Positions 9,274 through 16,769 of a stretch of DNA of 57,815 bases are shown here, piece by piece. This DNA comes from Alphaproteobacteria bacterium (GTDB lineage: Bacteria; Pseudomonadota; Alphaproteobacteria; Caulobacterales; Caulobacteraceae). The stretch spans positions 1-57,815 of the forward strand of contig JAHKAM010000083.1 of the NCBI GenBank assembly GCA_018826515.1, written 5' to 3'. The notes under the pieces are model-generated. The model was not told the origin of the DNA. It searched no databases and saw nothing but the letters and a program-made list of their open reading frames with translations. A program made the translations under genes and the position numbers. Each line of letters begins with the position of its first letter. Position 1 is the stretch's first letter.

Positions 9274-9437
9274 TGCTTCGATGCGGCCTCTGTGCGGCGC
9301 CGGTGCTGGACAAGGAGGTCGAGGAGCTCGCCTTGGCCACGGCCCGCTACAGGGTGCATGCGTCTGTTCACCTTCCCGCCGACCAAGTCGTCGAGATGCC
9401 AGCGGGGCGACGGCGCGGGCCGTCGGCGCTTCAAGCG
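9274..9437 (-). pseudogene. Remnant of an IS6-family transposase
   Basis: The reverse strand encodes LKRRRPAPSPRWHLDDLV and then GQGELLDLLVQHRRRTEAA, matching the start of the DDE domain of IS6-type transposases (rRRRP...WHLDE...EGEVLDvLVQkRRd..AA). The catalytic first aspartate survives in WHLDD, but the segment between (normally a YLWRAVD strand) is scrambled, and there is no start, second D or E. No terminal repeats were found. It is an old insertion scar between backbone and accessory DNA. Confidence 0.6.
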
Positions 9438-9566
9438 GCCGGGCGATCAGAGGCCCTTCACTCGGCGCATGACGGCGGTCGCCGGCGAATTGCGCCAATC
9501 CGGCTCCGTCCCGGATCTCAAGCTGCGGACGGAGCCGGTCTGGCGCGCCGGATCGCCGTTCTCAGC

Positions 9567-10220
9567 TCAGGCCTTCGCCTCGGCCGGCGCGTGATGGTGC
9601 CGCTGTTGGGCCGCGTGGCCTTCATGGCCGGCGCAGGTGCCATGATGAACCTGCAAGTCGCTGGGCGCGGCTGACTTCAGCAACACCTGAACGCGCTTGA
9701 TCTCTTCCGGCGCGCCGTGGGCCAGGACCAGGAATTTGTCCGCCTTGACTGCTTCCTGGTAGCGGATGACCGAGTCCTTCGGGTTGCCGATGCCAGCCAG
9801 GGCGCCTGCGAGAGCGCTTACGCCGCCGACCAGGAGCGCGCCCTCGACGGCGCCCAGGAGCATGGCGGCGAGATGCCCCAGCACGACCACGGGACCGATC
9901 AGCGGCACTGTCATGAAAACGCCGCCCACGAAGAGGCCCCATAGGCCGCCCCAGAAAGCACCGTTCGTGCCCCAGAGCTTGATTCGATCGCCGACGTTGT
10001 AGAAGCCGATCACCTTCTCGTCGCTGTGATAGCCTTTACCGATGATGGTGAGTTGCCGAACTGGAAAGTCCGAGCGGCCGATTTCACGGACCGCTCCCTC
10101 GGCCTCGGCATGGTTGTCAAACACCGCGACAACAACATTTTCTTCGTTTATTGCTCCGCCCTTCGATCTTGCTGTCTGACCTTCTTGGTCGTGACCGGGA
10201 TTAGATGCGCAGGGGTCCAC
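9567..10220 (-). CDS. YflT/general-stress-17M-like membrane protein with His-rich tail
   Basis: The core VVVAVFDNHAEAEGAVREI, followed by LTIIGKGY, matches the small alpha/beta domain of the general stress protein 17M/YflT family. A glycine-rich pair of membrane segments follows (GGLWGLFVGGVFMTVPLIG and LVGGVSALAGALAGIG), and the tail is rich in histidine, a possible metal-binding end. The start is uncertain: the only upstream start is a GTG at 10220, but family members begin near VVVAVF, where the frame offers only ATA (10151, with AGGGCGGAG before it) or an internal GTG (10127). A weak version of the island promoter (GTAATG-N15-CATC, 10204-10228) overlaps the upstream GTG, favouring a later start. 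It lies 27 bases downstream of cfa and may be cotranscribed. Confidence 0.7.
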   Translation of the reverse strand: MDPCASNPGHDQEGQTARSKGGAINEENVVVAVFDNHAEAEGAVREIGRSDFPVRQLTIIGKGYHSDEKVIGFYNVGDRIKLWGTNGAFWGGLWGLFVGGVFMTVPLIGPVVVLGHLAAMLLGAVEGALLVGGVSALAGALAGIGNPKDSVIRYQEAVKADKFLVLAHGAPEEIKRVQVLLKSAAPSDLQVHHGTCAGHEGHAAQQRHHHAPAEAKA

Positions 10221-10228
10221 GGCATTAC
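10204..10228 (-). promoter_or_regulatory. Weak match to the GTAA...CGTC promoter before the YflT-like gene
   Basis: On the minus strand TGTAATG is followed, after 15 bases, by CATC instead of CGTC. Spacing and orientation are right but the -10 block has one mismatch, so this is only a candidate. Confidence 0.3.
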
Positions 10229-10247
10229 ATGGTCCCGGTCGTTCAGC

Positions 10248-11468
10248 TTAGACAAGCAACCGGCGTTCCTCGTCGATCATGTAGTCCCGCGTGGGCGGAG
10301 AAGCCTTGATGCTTCGCGTGAGCTGAATCTGGAACACCGTCATATTGCCGCCCCTGAACGCCGCTTCGCAGGCTGCGAGGTAAAACTCCCACATCCGACA
10401 GAAGCGCTCGTCGTAAATCTCGGCCGCGCGGGCCCGATGAGCCCGGAACCGTTCGGACCAGCACCGAAGGGTCTCGGCGTAGTGGAGCGGCAGGAGTTCC
10501 ACATCAGTCACGCGGAGCCCGCTAGGTTCGATGGCGGTGAACACTTCCGACAATGCCGGGCAGTATCCGCCGGGAAAGATATATTTTTCGATCCACGGGT
10601 CACAACCCGACGGCGGACCCGTTCTGCCGATCGCGTGGATGACGGCGAGCCCGTCCGGCGCCAGCAATCGATGTACGATATCGAAGAACTCTCCATAGTG
10701 CGTCGGGCCGACATGTTCGAACATCCCGACCGACACGATCCGGTCGTAGACCCCGGTCTCATGACGGTAGTCGCGAAGGTGAAACCGCACATGCGGTACC
10801 AGACCGCCGTCCGCCACACGGGCGGTGGCGACTTTGAACTGTTCCTGTGAGAGCGTCAGACCATCGACTTCGACGCCGTGCCGGCTCGCCAGCTCAAGCG
10901 CCAGGCCGCCCCAACCACTTCCTATATCGAGCACGCGGGCGCCGGTCTCCAGACGCAGCTTCGCGGCGATGTGACGCTTCTTCTTGGCCTGGGCCAGTTC
11001 AAGACTTTCGTCGCCATCCTGGAAATAGGCGCAGGAGTACTGCAGGTCGGGGTCGAGGAAGAGGCGATAGAATTCCTCGGAGAGGTCATAGTGGTGGGCG
11101 ACATTGGCGCGAGCCCGTTCGACCGGGTTGGGCCGTTGGGGCTTTTGGGACGGGCTGGCGAAATCACCGGCGATGGAAACACCCATCATCAGGAAATCGC
11201 GCAGCGAACCCTGTTCCAGGACAAGCGTGCCGTCCATGTAGGCTTCACCCACGCCCAGCATGGGGTCGGCCAGGACGCGCCCCGGGATTCGCGGATCCGT
11301 GAGCCGGATTGTCGCCGTTGGCGTGTCGTCCGGGCCGAAGACATGGCGCTGTCCCCAGGGATCGACAACCACGAGCGAGCCATGCTGTACGGCACGCCCG
11401 AGCGCCGTGGCGAGAAGGTGGAATGCGGTGCGGTCGGGCAGAATTGACCGGAGGGCTTCCTTGATCAT
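10248..11468 (-). CDS. cfa: Cyclopropane-fatty-acyl-phospholipid synthase
   Basis: Product of 406 residues, normal for the family. It transfers the SAM methylene group onto double bonds of membrane phospholipid acyl chains, a classic stress adaptation. The SAM motif is VLDIGSGWGGLALELA, followed by GLTLSQEQ, then VSVGMFEHVG and WIEKYIFPGGYCP, all typical of Cfa. The N-terminal region (ADPMLGVGEAYMDG) is the lipid-binding domain. The start MIKEAL (GGTGAG upstream) is chosen because the alternative ATG at 11525 lies inside the -35 block of the predicted promoter and so cannot be translated from that transcript. It is transcribed divergently from plsC. Confidence 0.92.
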   Translation of the reverse strand: MIKEALRSILPDRTAFHLLATALGRAVQHGSLVVVDPWGQRHVFGPDDTPTATIRLTDPRIPGRVLADPMLGVGEAYMDGTLVLEQGSLRDFLMMGVSIAGDFASPSQKPQRPNPVERARANVAHHYDLSEEFYRLFLDPDLQYSCAYFQDGDESLELAQAKKKRHIAAKLRLETGARVLDIGSGWGGLALELASRHGVEVDGLTLSQEQFKVATARVADGGLVPHVRFHLRDYRHETGVYDRIVSVGMFEHVGPTHYGEFFDIVHRLLAPDGLAVIHAIGRTGPPSGCDPWIEKYIFPGGYCPALSEVFTAIEPSGLRVTDVELLPLHYAETLRCWSERFRAHRARAAEIYDERFCRMWEFYLAACEAAFRGGNMTVFQIQLTRSIKASPPTRDYMIDEERRLLV

Positions 11469-11503
11469 CAGGCTCACCGTGGTGGAGAGGGGGCGCACGG
11501 TGA

Positions 11504-11528
11504 GACGCCGGAGTACGGGAGACATTAC
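11504..11528 (-). promoter_or_regulatory. Candidate ECF promoter for cfa
   Basis: Minus strand TGTAATG, 15-base spacer, CGTC. The expected transcript start is about 30 bases before the chosen cfa ATG. One of 13 equally spaced sites in the window. Confidence 0.7.
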
Positions 11529-11610
11529 AGGCAACGCGGTTTGCGAACCAAACCCGACGTCCAACGCCTGACTTGCTCTTTGGGACCCAGGGGGCACGCC
11601 GCTCCGACCT

Positions 11611-11635
11611 GTAATGGAAGGGCCGCTGGGGCGTC
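11611..11635 (+). promoter_or_regulatory. Candidate ECF promoter for plsC-glycosyltransferase
   Basis: TGTAATG, 15-base spacer, CGTC, 53 bases before the GTG start of plsC and divergent from the cfa promoter. A second TGTAATG at 11639-11645 has no CGTC at the proper distance. Confidence 0.7.
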
Positions 11636-11687
11636 CCTTGTAATGATTGGAGCGTTCCGCCCGGTCGTCCCGTGAACGGAGGGTCTC

Positions 11688-12467
11688 GTGCCTACGCTGC
11701 GTTCACTCGCGTTTGGCGGTCTGTGGGGACTCTGGACCGCGCTTTTTGGTCTGGCGATCCCGTTCGTATCGATCGCCGGGTCCCCGCCGGCGGCGGTGCG
11801 AACGCTGTCGCGGGTCTGGGCCCGCGGCGTGCTGGCCCTGCTGGCTGGCGTCGTCGGTTTGCGGCATCGGGAGCGGGGCCGGGAGCACGTTCATCCTATG
11901 CCGGGCCTGATTGTCTCCAACCATCAATCGACCTGGGAAACCTTGGCGGCCCTCATCCTGTTTCCTGATGTTGCGATTGTGGCCAAGCGCGAACTCCTGC
12001 GTATCCCGGTGATGGGCTGGTACCTGAGGCACTCGCCCATGATCCTGATCGATCGGGCATCGGCGGCCGCCTCCCTCCGGGAGATGACATTGCAAAGTCG
12101 GGCGGCCCTGGCGCTCGGACGCCCCGTGCTGATCTTTCCGGAAGGCACCCGCAAGGGGGTCGGCGAACCGATCGAATTCCGGCGTGGCGTGGAGTTTCTC
12201 TACAAGGCGCTCGGCGTCCCAACCCTCCCCGTTGTCCTGGATTCGGGGCGCTTCTGGGGTCTCGGCGGCCTTCCCGACCGGTCAGGGGTCATCACCGTGT
12301 CGCTCCTGGAGCCGATCAATCCCGGCCTCAGCGCAAAGGATTTCACCCGGACGGCGCAAGCCGCCATGCAAGCCGAGGTCGGTGCGATCGAGAAGCGGCG
12401 GGTGGCGGCGCCCGGCTTGTCGGCGGGTTGGCTCGCATCTCCTCAAATGCCGGAGCTCCGTCCATGA
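11688..12467 (+). CDS. plsC: 1-acyl-sn-glycerol-3-phosphate acyltransferase (PlsC family)
   Basis: Product of 259 residues. It would acylate lysophosphatidic acid or a related lipid at the inner membrane. The N-terminal hydrophobic segment (GLWTALFGLAIPFVSIAG) anchors it. The acyltransferase motif I appears as NHQSTWE, with glutamate in place of the usual aspartate of NHx4D, and motif III is FPEGTRK. The start is GTG with GGAGGG about 6 bases upstream. Its stop overlaps the glycosyltransferase start (ATGA), so the two are translationally coupled. The motif I substitution is worth noting but does not exclude activity. Confidence 0.88.
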   Translation: MPTLRSLAFGGLWGLWTALFGLAIPFVSIAGSPPAAVRTLSRVWARGVLALLAGVVGLRHRERGREHVHPMPGLIVSNHQSTWETLAALILFPDVAIVAKRELLRIPVMGWYLRHSPMILIDRASAAASLREMTLQSRAALALGRPVLIFPEGTRKGVGEPIEFRRGVEFLYKALGVPTLPVVLDSGRFWGLGGLPDRSGVITVSLLEPINPGLSAKDFTRTAQAAMQAEVGAIEKRRVAAPGLSAGWLASPQMPELRP

Positions 12468-13654
12468 AGATCGCCCAGGTCACGCCGCTGTACGAAGCCG
12501 TGCCACCCAGGCTGTATGGCGGCACCGAGCGGGTCGTCGCCCACCTGACCGACGCTCTGGTCGATCTGGGCCACGACGTCACCCTGTTCGCCTCGGCCGA
12601 CGCCGAGACGCGCGCGCGGCTCATCCCCGTACGCGATCAGGCGATCCGGCTGGATCCGGCGCCGTTCAAGTCGGACCTGGCCGCACACATGGTCATGCTG
12701 TCGGAGGTGCTGAAGCGCGCCGACGACTTCGACGTCATCCACTTCCACACCGACATGATCCAGTTCCCGATGTTCGAGCGGTACGCCGATCGGACCCTCA
12801 CCACCCTGCACGGGCGCCTGGACATGAAGGATATCGGCGGCGTCTACGAGCGCTGGCCGCAGTTCGGCCTCGTCTCGATCTCGGACGACCAGCGACGCCC
12901 CCTGCCCTTCGCCAACTGGAAGGCCACGGTGCACCACGGCATGCCGGGCGAACTCTACCGGTTCTCGCCGAAGCCGGAGGGCTATCTGGCCTTCCTGGGC
13001 CGGATTTCACCCGAGAAACGCCCCGACCGCGCCATCGAGATCGCTACCCGGCTGAACAAGCCGCTGAAGATGGCCGCCAAGATCGACGCGGCCGACAAGG
13101 TCTATTGGGAAACCGTCATCCGGCCGCTGGTCGAAGGCAATCCGCTGGTCGAGTTCGTCGGCGAGATCGGCGACCACCAGAAGTCAGCCTTCCTCGGCGG
13201 CGCCGAGGCCCTGCTGTTCCCGATCGACTGGCCGGAACCCTTCGGCCTGGTGATGATCGAGGCCATGGCCTGCGGCACGCCCGTGGTCGCGTTCCGCTGC
13301 GGTTCGACTTCCGAGGTGATCGAGGACGGCGAGACCGGCTTTTTGGTCGACACCCTGGAACAGGCCGTGGCCGCCGCCGGGCGGGCGCATCTGCTGGACC
13401 GGGAGGCGATCCGGGCCCGCTTCGACCTGCGCTTCTCGGCCGCGGCCATGGCGCGGCGCTATCTGGACGTCTATGGCGACCTGTCGGCGCAACGGCCTTT
13501 TGCCGAGCAATCGACCGACCGCTACGCGGCGCCCCGGCATGAACAGTTGAGCTTCGCAGTCCTCGCTCGAGACAAGCCGCCAGACTCGCCCTTGCCCGGG
13601 CCGGCGATCCGGCCCGAAGACAGACCGGCGCGCCGGGTCATGCTGCTGTCCTGA
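12464..13654 (+). CDS. GT4-family glycosyltransferase
   Basis: Product of 396 residues with a GT-B fold. The N-terminus has MKIAQVTPLYEAVPP then YGGTERVVAHLTDALV, the acceptor-side glycine loop, and the C-terminal half has the GT4 donor motif EPFGLVMIEAMACGTPVV followed by GSTSEVI. It probably transfers a sugar from a nucleotide sugar to a lipid or small acceptor. Its coupling to plsC and shared promoter suggest a membrane glycolipid product (inference). The acceptor cannot be told from sequence. The start overlaps the plsC stop. Confidence 0.88.
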   Translation: MKIAQVTPLYEAVPPRLYGGTERVVAHLTDALVDLGHDVTLFASADAETRARLIPVRDQAIRLDPAPFKSDLAAHMVMLSEVLKRADDFDVIHFHTDMIQFPMFERYADRTLTTLHGRLDMKDIGGVYERWPQFGLVSISDDQRRPLPFANWKATVHHGMPGELYRFSPKPEGYLAFLGRISPEKRPDRAIEIATRLNKPLKMAAKIDAADKVYWETVIRPLVEGNPLVEFVGEIGDHQKSAFLGGAEALLFPIDWPEPFGLVMIEAMACGTPVVAFRCGSTSEVIEDGETGFLVDTLEQAVAAAGRAHLLDREAIRARFDLRFSAAAMARRYLDVYGDLSAQRPFAEQSTDRYAAPRHEQLSFAVLARDKPPDSPLPGPAIRPEDRPARRVMLLS

Positions 13655-13950
13655 CCTCAGGTGGTCGCCGACCCCTTCCACGCCCCGGCGCCATCACCGC
13701 GTTGGCGGCATGACCGTCGCGAGCGTGACACCGGCGCGGGCAGGTCAGAGGCGAGTTTGTCCCAGGATCCGGCACAGGATCGGCTCGAGTTAGAGGACGG
13801 TTCGAAGGACCGCAGACGCCGGAGCGTGGCGCAGACCCCTTCCCCTGCTTCACAAAGGCCTGGCTCTGGCTCCAGCCGGAGCCCGCATGTTTCGAGCGTC
13901 AGCCGCTGTCAGCGACCGCCCGCCTTTCGCGCCGCATCCGCAATGCACTG
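13655..13950. other. Convergent intergenic region, nothing recognised
   Basis: Lies between the 3' ends of the glycosyltransferase and the DUF6629 gene. Only short frames with no family pattern are present; no promoter match and no T-tailed hairpin was seen. Confidence 0.4.
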
Positions 13951-14607
13951 TCATACAGCGGGCGAGCGAAGCTGTGAGGTGGGCGGTCGCCGAGGAAAGT
14001 GCAGCAGCACGATGACACTGAGCACCGCCGCGAAAAAGCACCACACGGAGATTAACCATACGGCGTAAAAAACGTAGGCCCCGACGAAGGCCACGAAGGC
14101 CGCGAGACCAAAAAGCCTGACCTTGGAGTGGCTCGAAAAGAGCATGCTGACGCAGGTGCCGAGGACGTAGAGCAGCATTACAACGGCGGCATAGAAGTGC
14201 GGGGACACATAGGCGATGTGCCCGCCCTGCACCTGCGAAACGATCGGCAGGCTGACGATGAAATACAGGAGGTAGAGACCCACTGCGCCCCCGACGAACG
14301 CGATGGCCAGCAACACCCGGCGACGCCACGGTATGGGCTCAAGCAGCAGAACCGCGATCGGAACATAGATCGGCCAAAGCACGTGCGAGAAAACGGAATA
14401 GATCACGGTTAGAACTGTGTTCAACAGGGGAGCCTTGTCGGGAAACGTCAGCCAGATGGCTCCCTCGATCAGCTGTTGAATGCCGAACAGTACCGGAATC
14501 AGGGAAAAGGGCAGCTCGGCGCGCCGCCGCGCGCGGCGGACCGTGACGGCGCCGACGATCAGCAGCGCCGCTCCGGCTGAGAAACTGGCCGTGGCTGAAA
14601 AGCACAT
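13951..14607 (-). CDS. DUF6629-family multi-pass membrane protein
   Basis: Product of 218 residues with about seven hydrophobic helices. The N-terminus MCFSATASFSAGAALLIVG and the following LIPVLFGIQQLIEGAIWL are the conserved signature of this uncharacterised family. Function is unknown. The gene stands alone, convergent with the glycosyltransferase, with an inverted repeat about 45 bases before its start. It has no match to the island promoter. Confidence 0.8.
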   Translation of the reverse strand: MCFSATASFSAGAALLIVGAVTVRRARRRAELPFSLIPVLFGIQQLIEGAIWLTFPDKAPLLNTVLTVIYSVFSHVLWPIYVPIAVLLLEPIPWRRRVLLAIAFVGGAVGLYLLYFIVSLPIVSQVQGGHIAYVSPHFYAAVVMLLYVLGTCVSMLFSSHSKVRLFGLAAFVAFVGAYVFYAVWLISVWCFFAAVLSVIVLLHFPRRPPTSQLRSPAV

Positions 14608-14649
14608 GCGTGTTCAATCCCAAACGCTCGACAGTCTCGGGGACAGGTT

Positions 14650-14668
14650 GGCGGGACTATATCCCGCC
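14650..14668. repeat. Inverted repeat before the DUF6629 gene
   Basis: GGCGGGA and TCCCGCC flank the 5-base centre CTATA, giving a perfect 7-bp dyad. The A/T centre within G/C arms suits a dimeric regulator operator better than a terminator, as no T-run follows. The regulator is unknown. Confidence 0.4.
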
Positions 14669-14829
14669 GGCCAATAAAGTCCCGAGCCAAAATCGGCGAT
14701 GATCGATCTCAGACGTCATTACTCCGGTCAGATGCCGGAGACCCGATTTGTCCGTGCGATACCGACCAGGCACCGGGGCTTCGGAAAGCGGCGGCGCCAG
14801 AAGCGCTCCGGCGTGATCGCATCGGTTCT

Positions 14830-14854
14830 GTAAGGAGCCTGGGTCGGCCGCGTC
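14830..14854 (+). promoter_or_regulatory. Candidate ECF promoter for the His/Gly-rich small protein
   Basis: TGTAAGG, 15-base spacer, CGTC, about 88 bases before the ATG of the small membrane protein. Would also serve the DUF5676-like gene downstream. Confidence 0.65.
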
Positions 14855-14941
14855 ATAGGTTTCATGGGAGCGATCCTGACAAGACTTCGGCCATGCCGGA
14901 GCTCGGACCGAACGCTCCAACGAAAGATCCAGGAAAGACCG

Positions 14942-15130
14942 ATGAATTGGGTGGTGGACAACTGGCCTTGGCTCCTGTTCGGGGCGGCCTTCGTAGGGCT
15001 GCACCTCGTGGGTCACGGCGGGCACGGCGGGCACGGCGGGCACGGCGGCCATGGGTCGCGCCGAGCCGAGGAGGACAGCGATGGCGGCGTTCCGCGAGAG
15101 AACGACCGACAGCCGCCCCATGTCCACTGA
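14942..15130 (+). CDS. DUF2933-like small membrane protein with HGG repeats
   Basis: Product of 62 residues: MNWVVDNWPWLLFGAAFVGLH is one membrane helix, then GHGGHGGHGGHGGHG from a 9-base tandem DNA repeat (about 15012-15050), then a charged tail ending PPHVH. Small proteins of this architecture accompany copper-resistance genes in many proteobacteria; the histidines may bind metal, but no activity is known. An AGGAAAG site precedes the start. Confidence 0.75.
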   Translation: MNWVVDNWPWLLFGAAFVGLHLVGHGGHGGHGGHGGHGSRRAEEDSDGGVPRENDRQPPHVH

Positions 15131-15178
15131 GCGGAATCGGGCCCGGCCAGGTTGCAGAACCATCGAAGGAAACGCCGC

Positions 15179-15439
15179 ATGATCGACACAAAAATAGTGA
15201 GCTGGGCCCTCGGCATATGGGCGTCCGTGACGTTCCTCCTGTGCGTTGTCTACGGTTTGATCGCGCCCGAGAATTTGCATGCGCAGGCTCTGCTGGAGCA
15301 GCTGCTGCCCGCCTTCCAGTGGCTGACATGGCCCGGATTCCTGTTGGGCCTTGCCGAGAGCTTTCTCTACGGGGCCTACGCCGGATTGGTTTTTTGCCCC
15401 GTCTACAACTGGCTGAACCGGCGCTGGGGTCGGGGTTAG
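15179..15439 (+). CDS. DUF5676-like two-helix membrane protein
   Basis: Product of 86 residues. Two membrane spans: VSWALGIWASVTFLLCVVYG and the stretch around FLLGLAESFLYGAYAGLVF, ending YNWLNRRWGRG. The family is uncharacterised and often sits near metal-efflux genes. The start is ATG with AAGGA upstream. It follows the DUF2933-like gene by 48 bases, so both probably share one transcript. Confidence 0.75.
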   Translation: MIDTKIVSWALGIWASVTFLLCVVYGLIAPENLHAQALLEQLLPAFQWLTWPGFLLGLAESFLYGAYAGLVFCPVYNWLNRRWGRG

Positions 15440-15618
15440 ATACGGAGGGCCATGGGGCTTTCGGGACTCCCAGGATCGGGGGACGCTTACCGCGCGGGTC
15501 ACGGGCCCGTTGCAGACCCGATAAGAGAAGCACGAGTGGAAAACCACTGACTGGCGTCGTCATCGCGCCCGTGTCACGACCGTTCACCCTCACCCTCGTC
15601 GATGCCGGGTGGCGGCCC

Positions 15619-15643
15619 GTAAACTCCAGGCCCGCCGCGCGTC
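15619..15643 (+). promoter_or_regulatory. Candidate ECF promoter for the 15.7-kb membrane protein
   Basis: GTAAAC, 15-base spacer, CGTC, about 58 bases before the start codon, in a 261-base gap that otherwise contains nothing recognisable. Confidence 0.6.
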
Positions 15644-15700
15644 ATGGCCAGCACGGGCCGACGATTGTCGACGACCCGACCAACCTCAAGGAGGATCGCC

Positions 15701-15994
15701 ATGACTGAAGCCAAAGTCCTTCCGGGACGCACCCGCCTGCGTGTCCTTCGCGTCGCGAGCACGGGCGCATTCGCGACACTATGGCTCTTTGTTCTGGGGT
15801 GGATATGGGCCGCCCTGGGCCTGCCCGGAGCCGACGCCTTCATCGGCCTGTTCACAACGCAACTGACAGACCAATCCGGGGGTTCTGTCGCGGCGCTGGG
15901 GATCGGCAGCCTGTGCGCCTTCATCGTGGGCGGAATTTTCGGCGTGCTGATAGCCCACTGCTACAATCTGGCGGGACGGGTGCTCGGCGAATAA
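15701..15994 (+). CDS. Two-helix membrane protein, DUF5676-related
   Basis: Product of 97 residues: a basic N-terminus, a first span around FATLWLFVLGWIWAALGL, a loop, and a second span LGIGSLCAFIVGGIFGVLIA followed by HCYNLAGRVLGE. The layout resembles the DUF5676-like gene upstream (two spans, terminal YN motif), suggesting distant paralogy. No function is known. AAGGAGG lies 6 bases before ATG. Confidence 0.65.
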   Translation: MTEAKVLPGRTRLRVLRVASTGAFATLWLFVLGWIWAALGLPGADAFIGLFTTQLTDQSGGSVAALGIGSLCAFIVGGIFGVLIAHCYNLAGRVLGE

Positions 15995-16171
15995 CACCCG
16001 TTGATCCGCCTCAGTGAAACAAATGTGCTGGAGCACGCCGCCGAACCCGATGATCAACGGGTGGTGGACTGGGCGGTGATCCATTCGGCCAGCAGAAGCC
16101 GCAATCCGGCTCATCCTGCACCGGAGAGGCGGGTTCGAAGCGGTCGTCCGGCCGCGCGGGACGGAAGCCTT

Positions 16172-16197
16172 GTAATGTCGGGGCGCGGGCGCGCGTC
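16172..16197 (+). promoter_or_regulatory. Candidate ECF promoter for the lipoprotein gene
   Basis: TGTAATG, 16-base spacer (one longer than most), CGTC, 48 bases before the lipoprotein ATG. Confidence 0.6.
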
Positions 16198-16244
16198 AGT
16201 CATCGATGAGCGTTCAGTTCAGATCACCGCGAAAAGGCCGGAAG

Positions 16245-16769
16245 ATGTCTGTCGTCCATTCCTTGCGCCACAAGGCGCGCCCGTTCCTGCTGGGCGTCGC
16301 TGGGGCGCTGTCGCTGGCGTCCTGCCAGGCCGAGCCCTCCCGTGGCCCCTCGCAGACCGTGGACGGCCAGTCGCAGACATTTGACGGTCAATCCCAGACC
16401 GTTGACGGGCTGCGACTTGAGTACGGCGTGGTCGATAGCGCCACCGTGGCCGCCCACCCCCGGTCCCACCCCGAGTCCGGGATGCACGACGGGCCGCCTT
16501 CGGGGACCGATCACGTCACGCTCGCTGTGTTCGACGCCGCAACAAACCGGCGCATCGATGACGCCGAGGTGTCTCTGAGCATCAGCGGGCCACATAACCC
16601 CGGCCCCGGAGCCGGGCCGCTGGAACTCATGCCCCTGGACGGTTTCGCCACCTACGGCGGCTATGTCTCGTTTCGGCGACCCGGGCGCTACCTGCTGACC
16701 TTTCACGTGGCGCGCCCTGGTCGGCGTGATGATCCGGTCAGGGCCGTCTTCGCCTATGAACGGTCGTGA
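16245..16769 (+). CDS. Secreted lipoprotein with FixH/YtkA-like domain
   Basis: Product of 174 residues. The signal peptide ends in the lipobox LASC. Next comes a threefold 7-residue repeat (SQTVDGQ/SQTFDGQ/SQTVDG), from a 21-base DNA repeat, and then a beta-rich domain (HVTLAVFDAATNRRI, then RPGRYLLTFHVARPG) resembling the YtkA/FixH immunoglobulin-like fold seen in copper or oxidase-assembly proteins. It is probably anchored in the periplasmic leaflet; the function is unknown. The 3' end overlaps the convergent ATP-grasp gene by 16 bases. Confidence 0.7.
   Translation: MSVVHSLRHKARPFLLGVAGALSLASCQAEPSRGPSQTVDGQSQTFDGQSQTVDGLRLEYGVVDSATVAAHPRSHPESGMHDGPPSGTDHVTLAVFDAATNRRIDDAEVSLSISGPHNPGPGAGPLELMPLDGFATYGGYVSFRRPGRYLLTFHVARPGRRDDPVRAVFAYERS

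Noticed and set aside
11639..11669. Second TGTAATG upstream of plsC
   Set aside because: The nearest CGTC is 20 bases beyond the hexamer and the nearest CGTT only 7; neither fits the spacing seen elsewhere.
16001..16030. TTGATCCGCCTCAG as an FNR box
   Set aside because: The second half does not match ATCAA.
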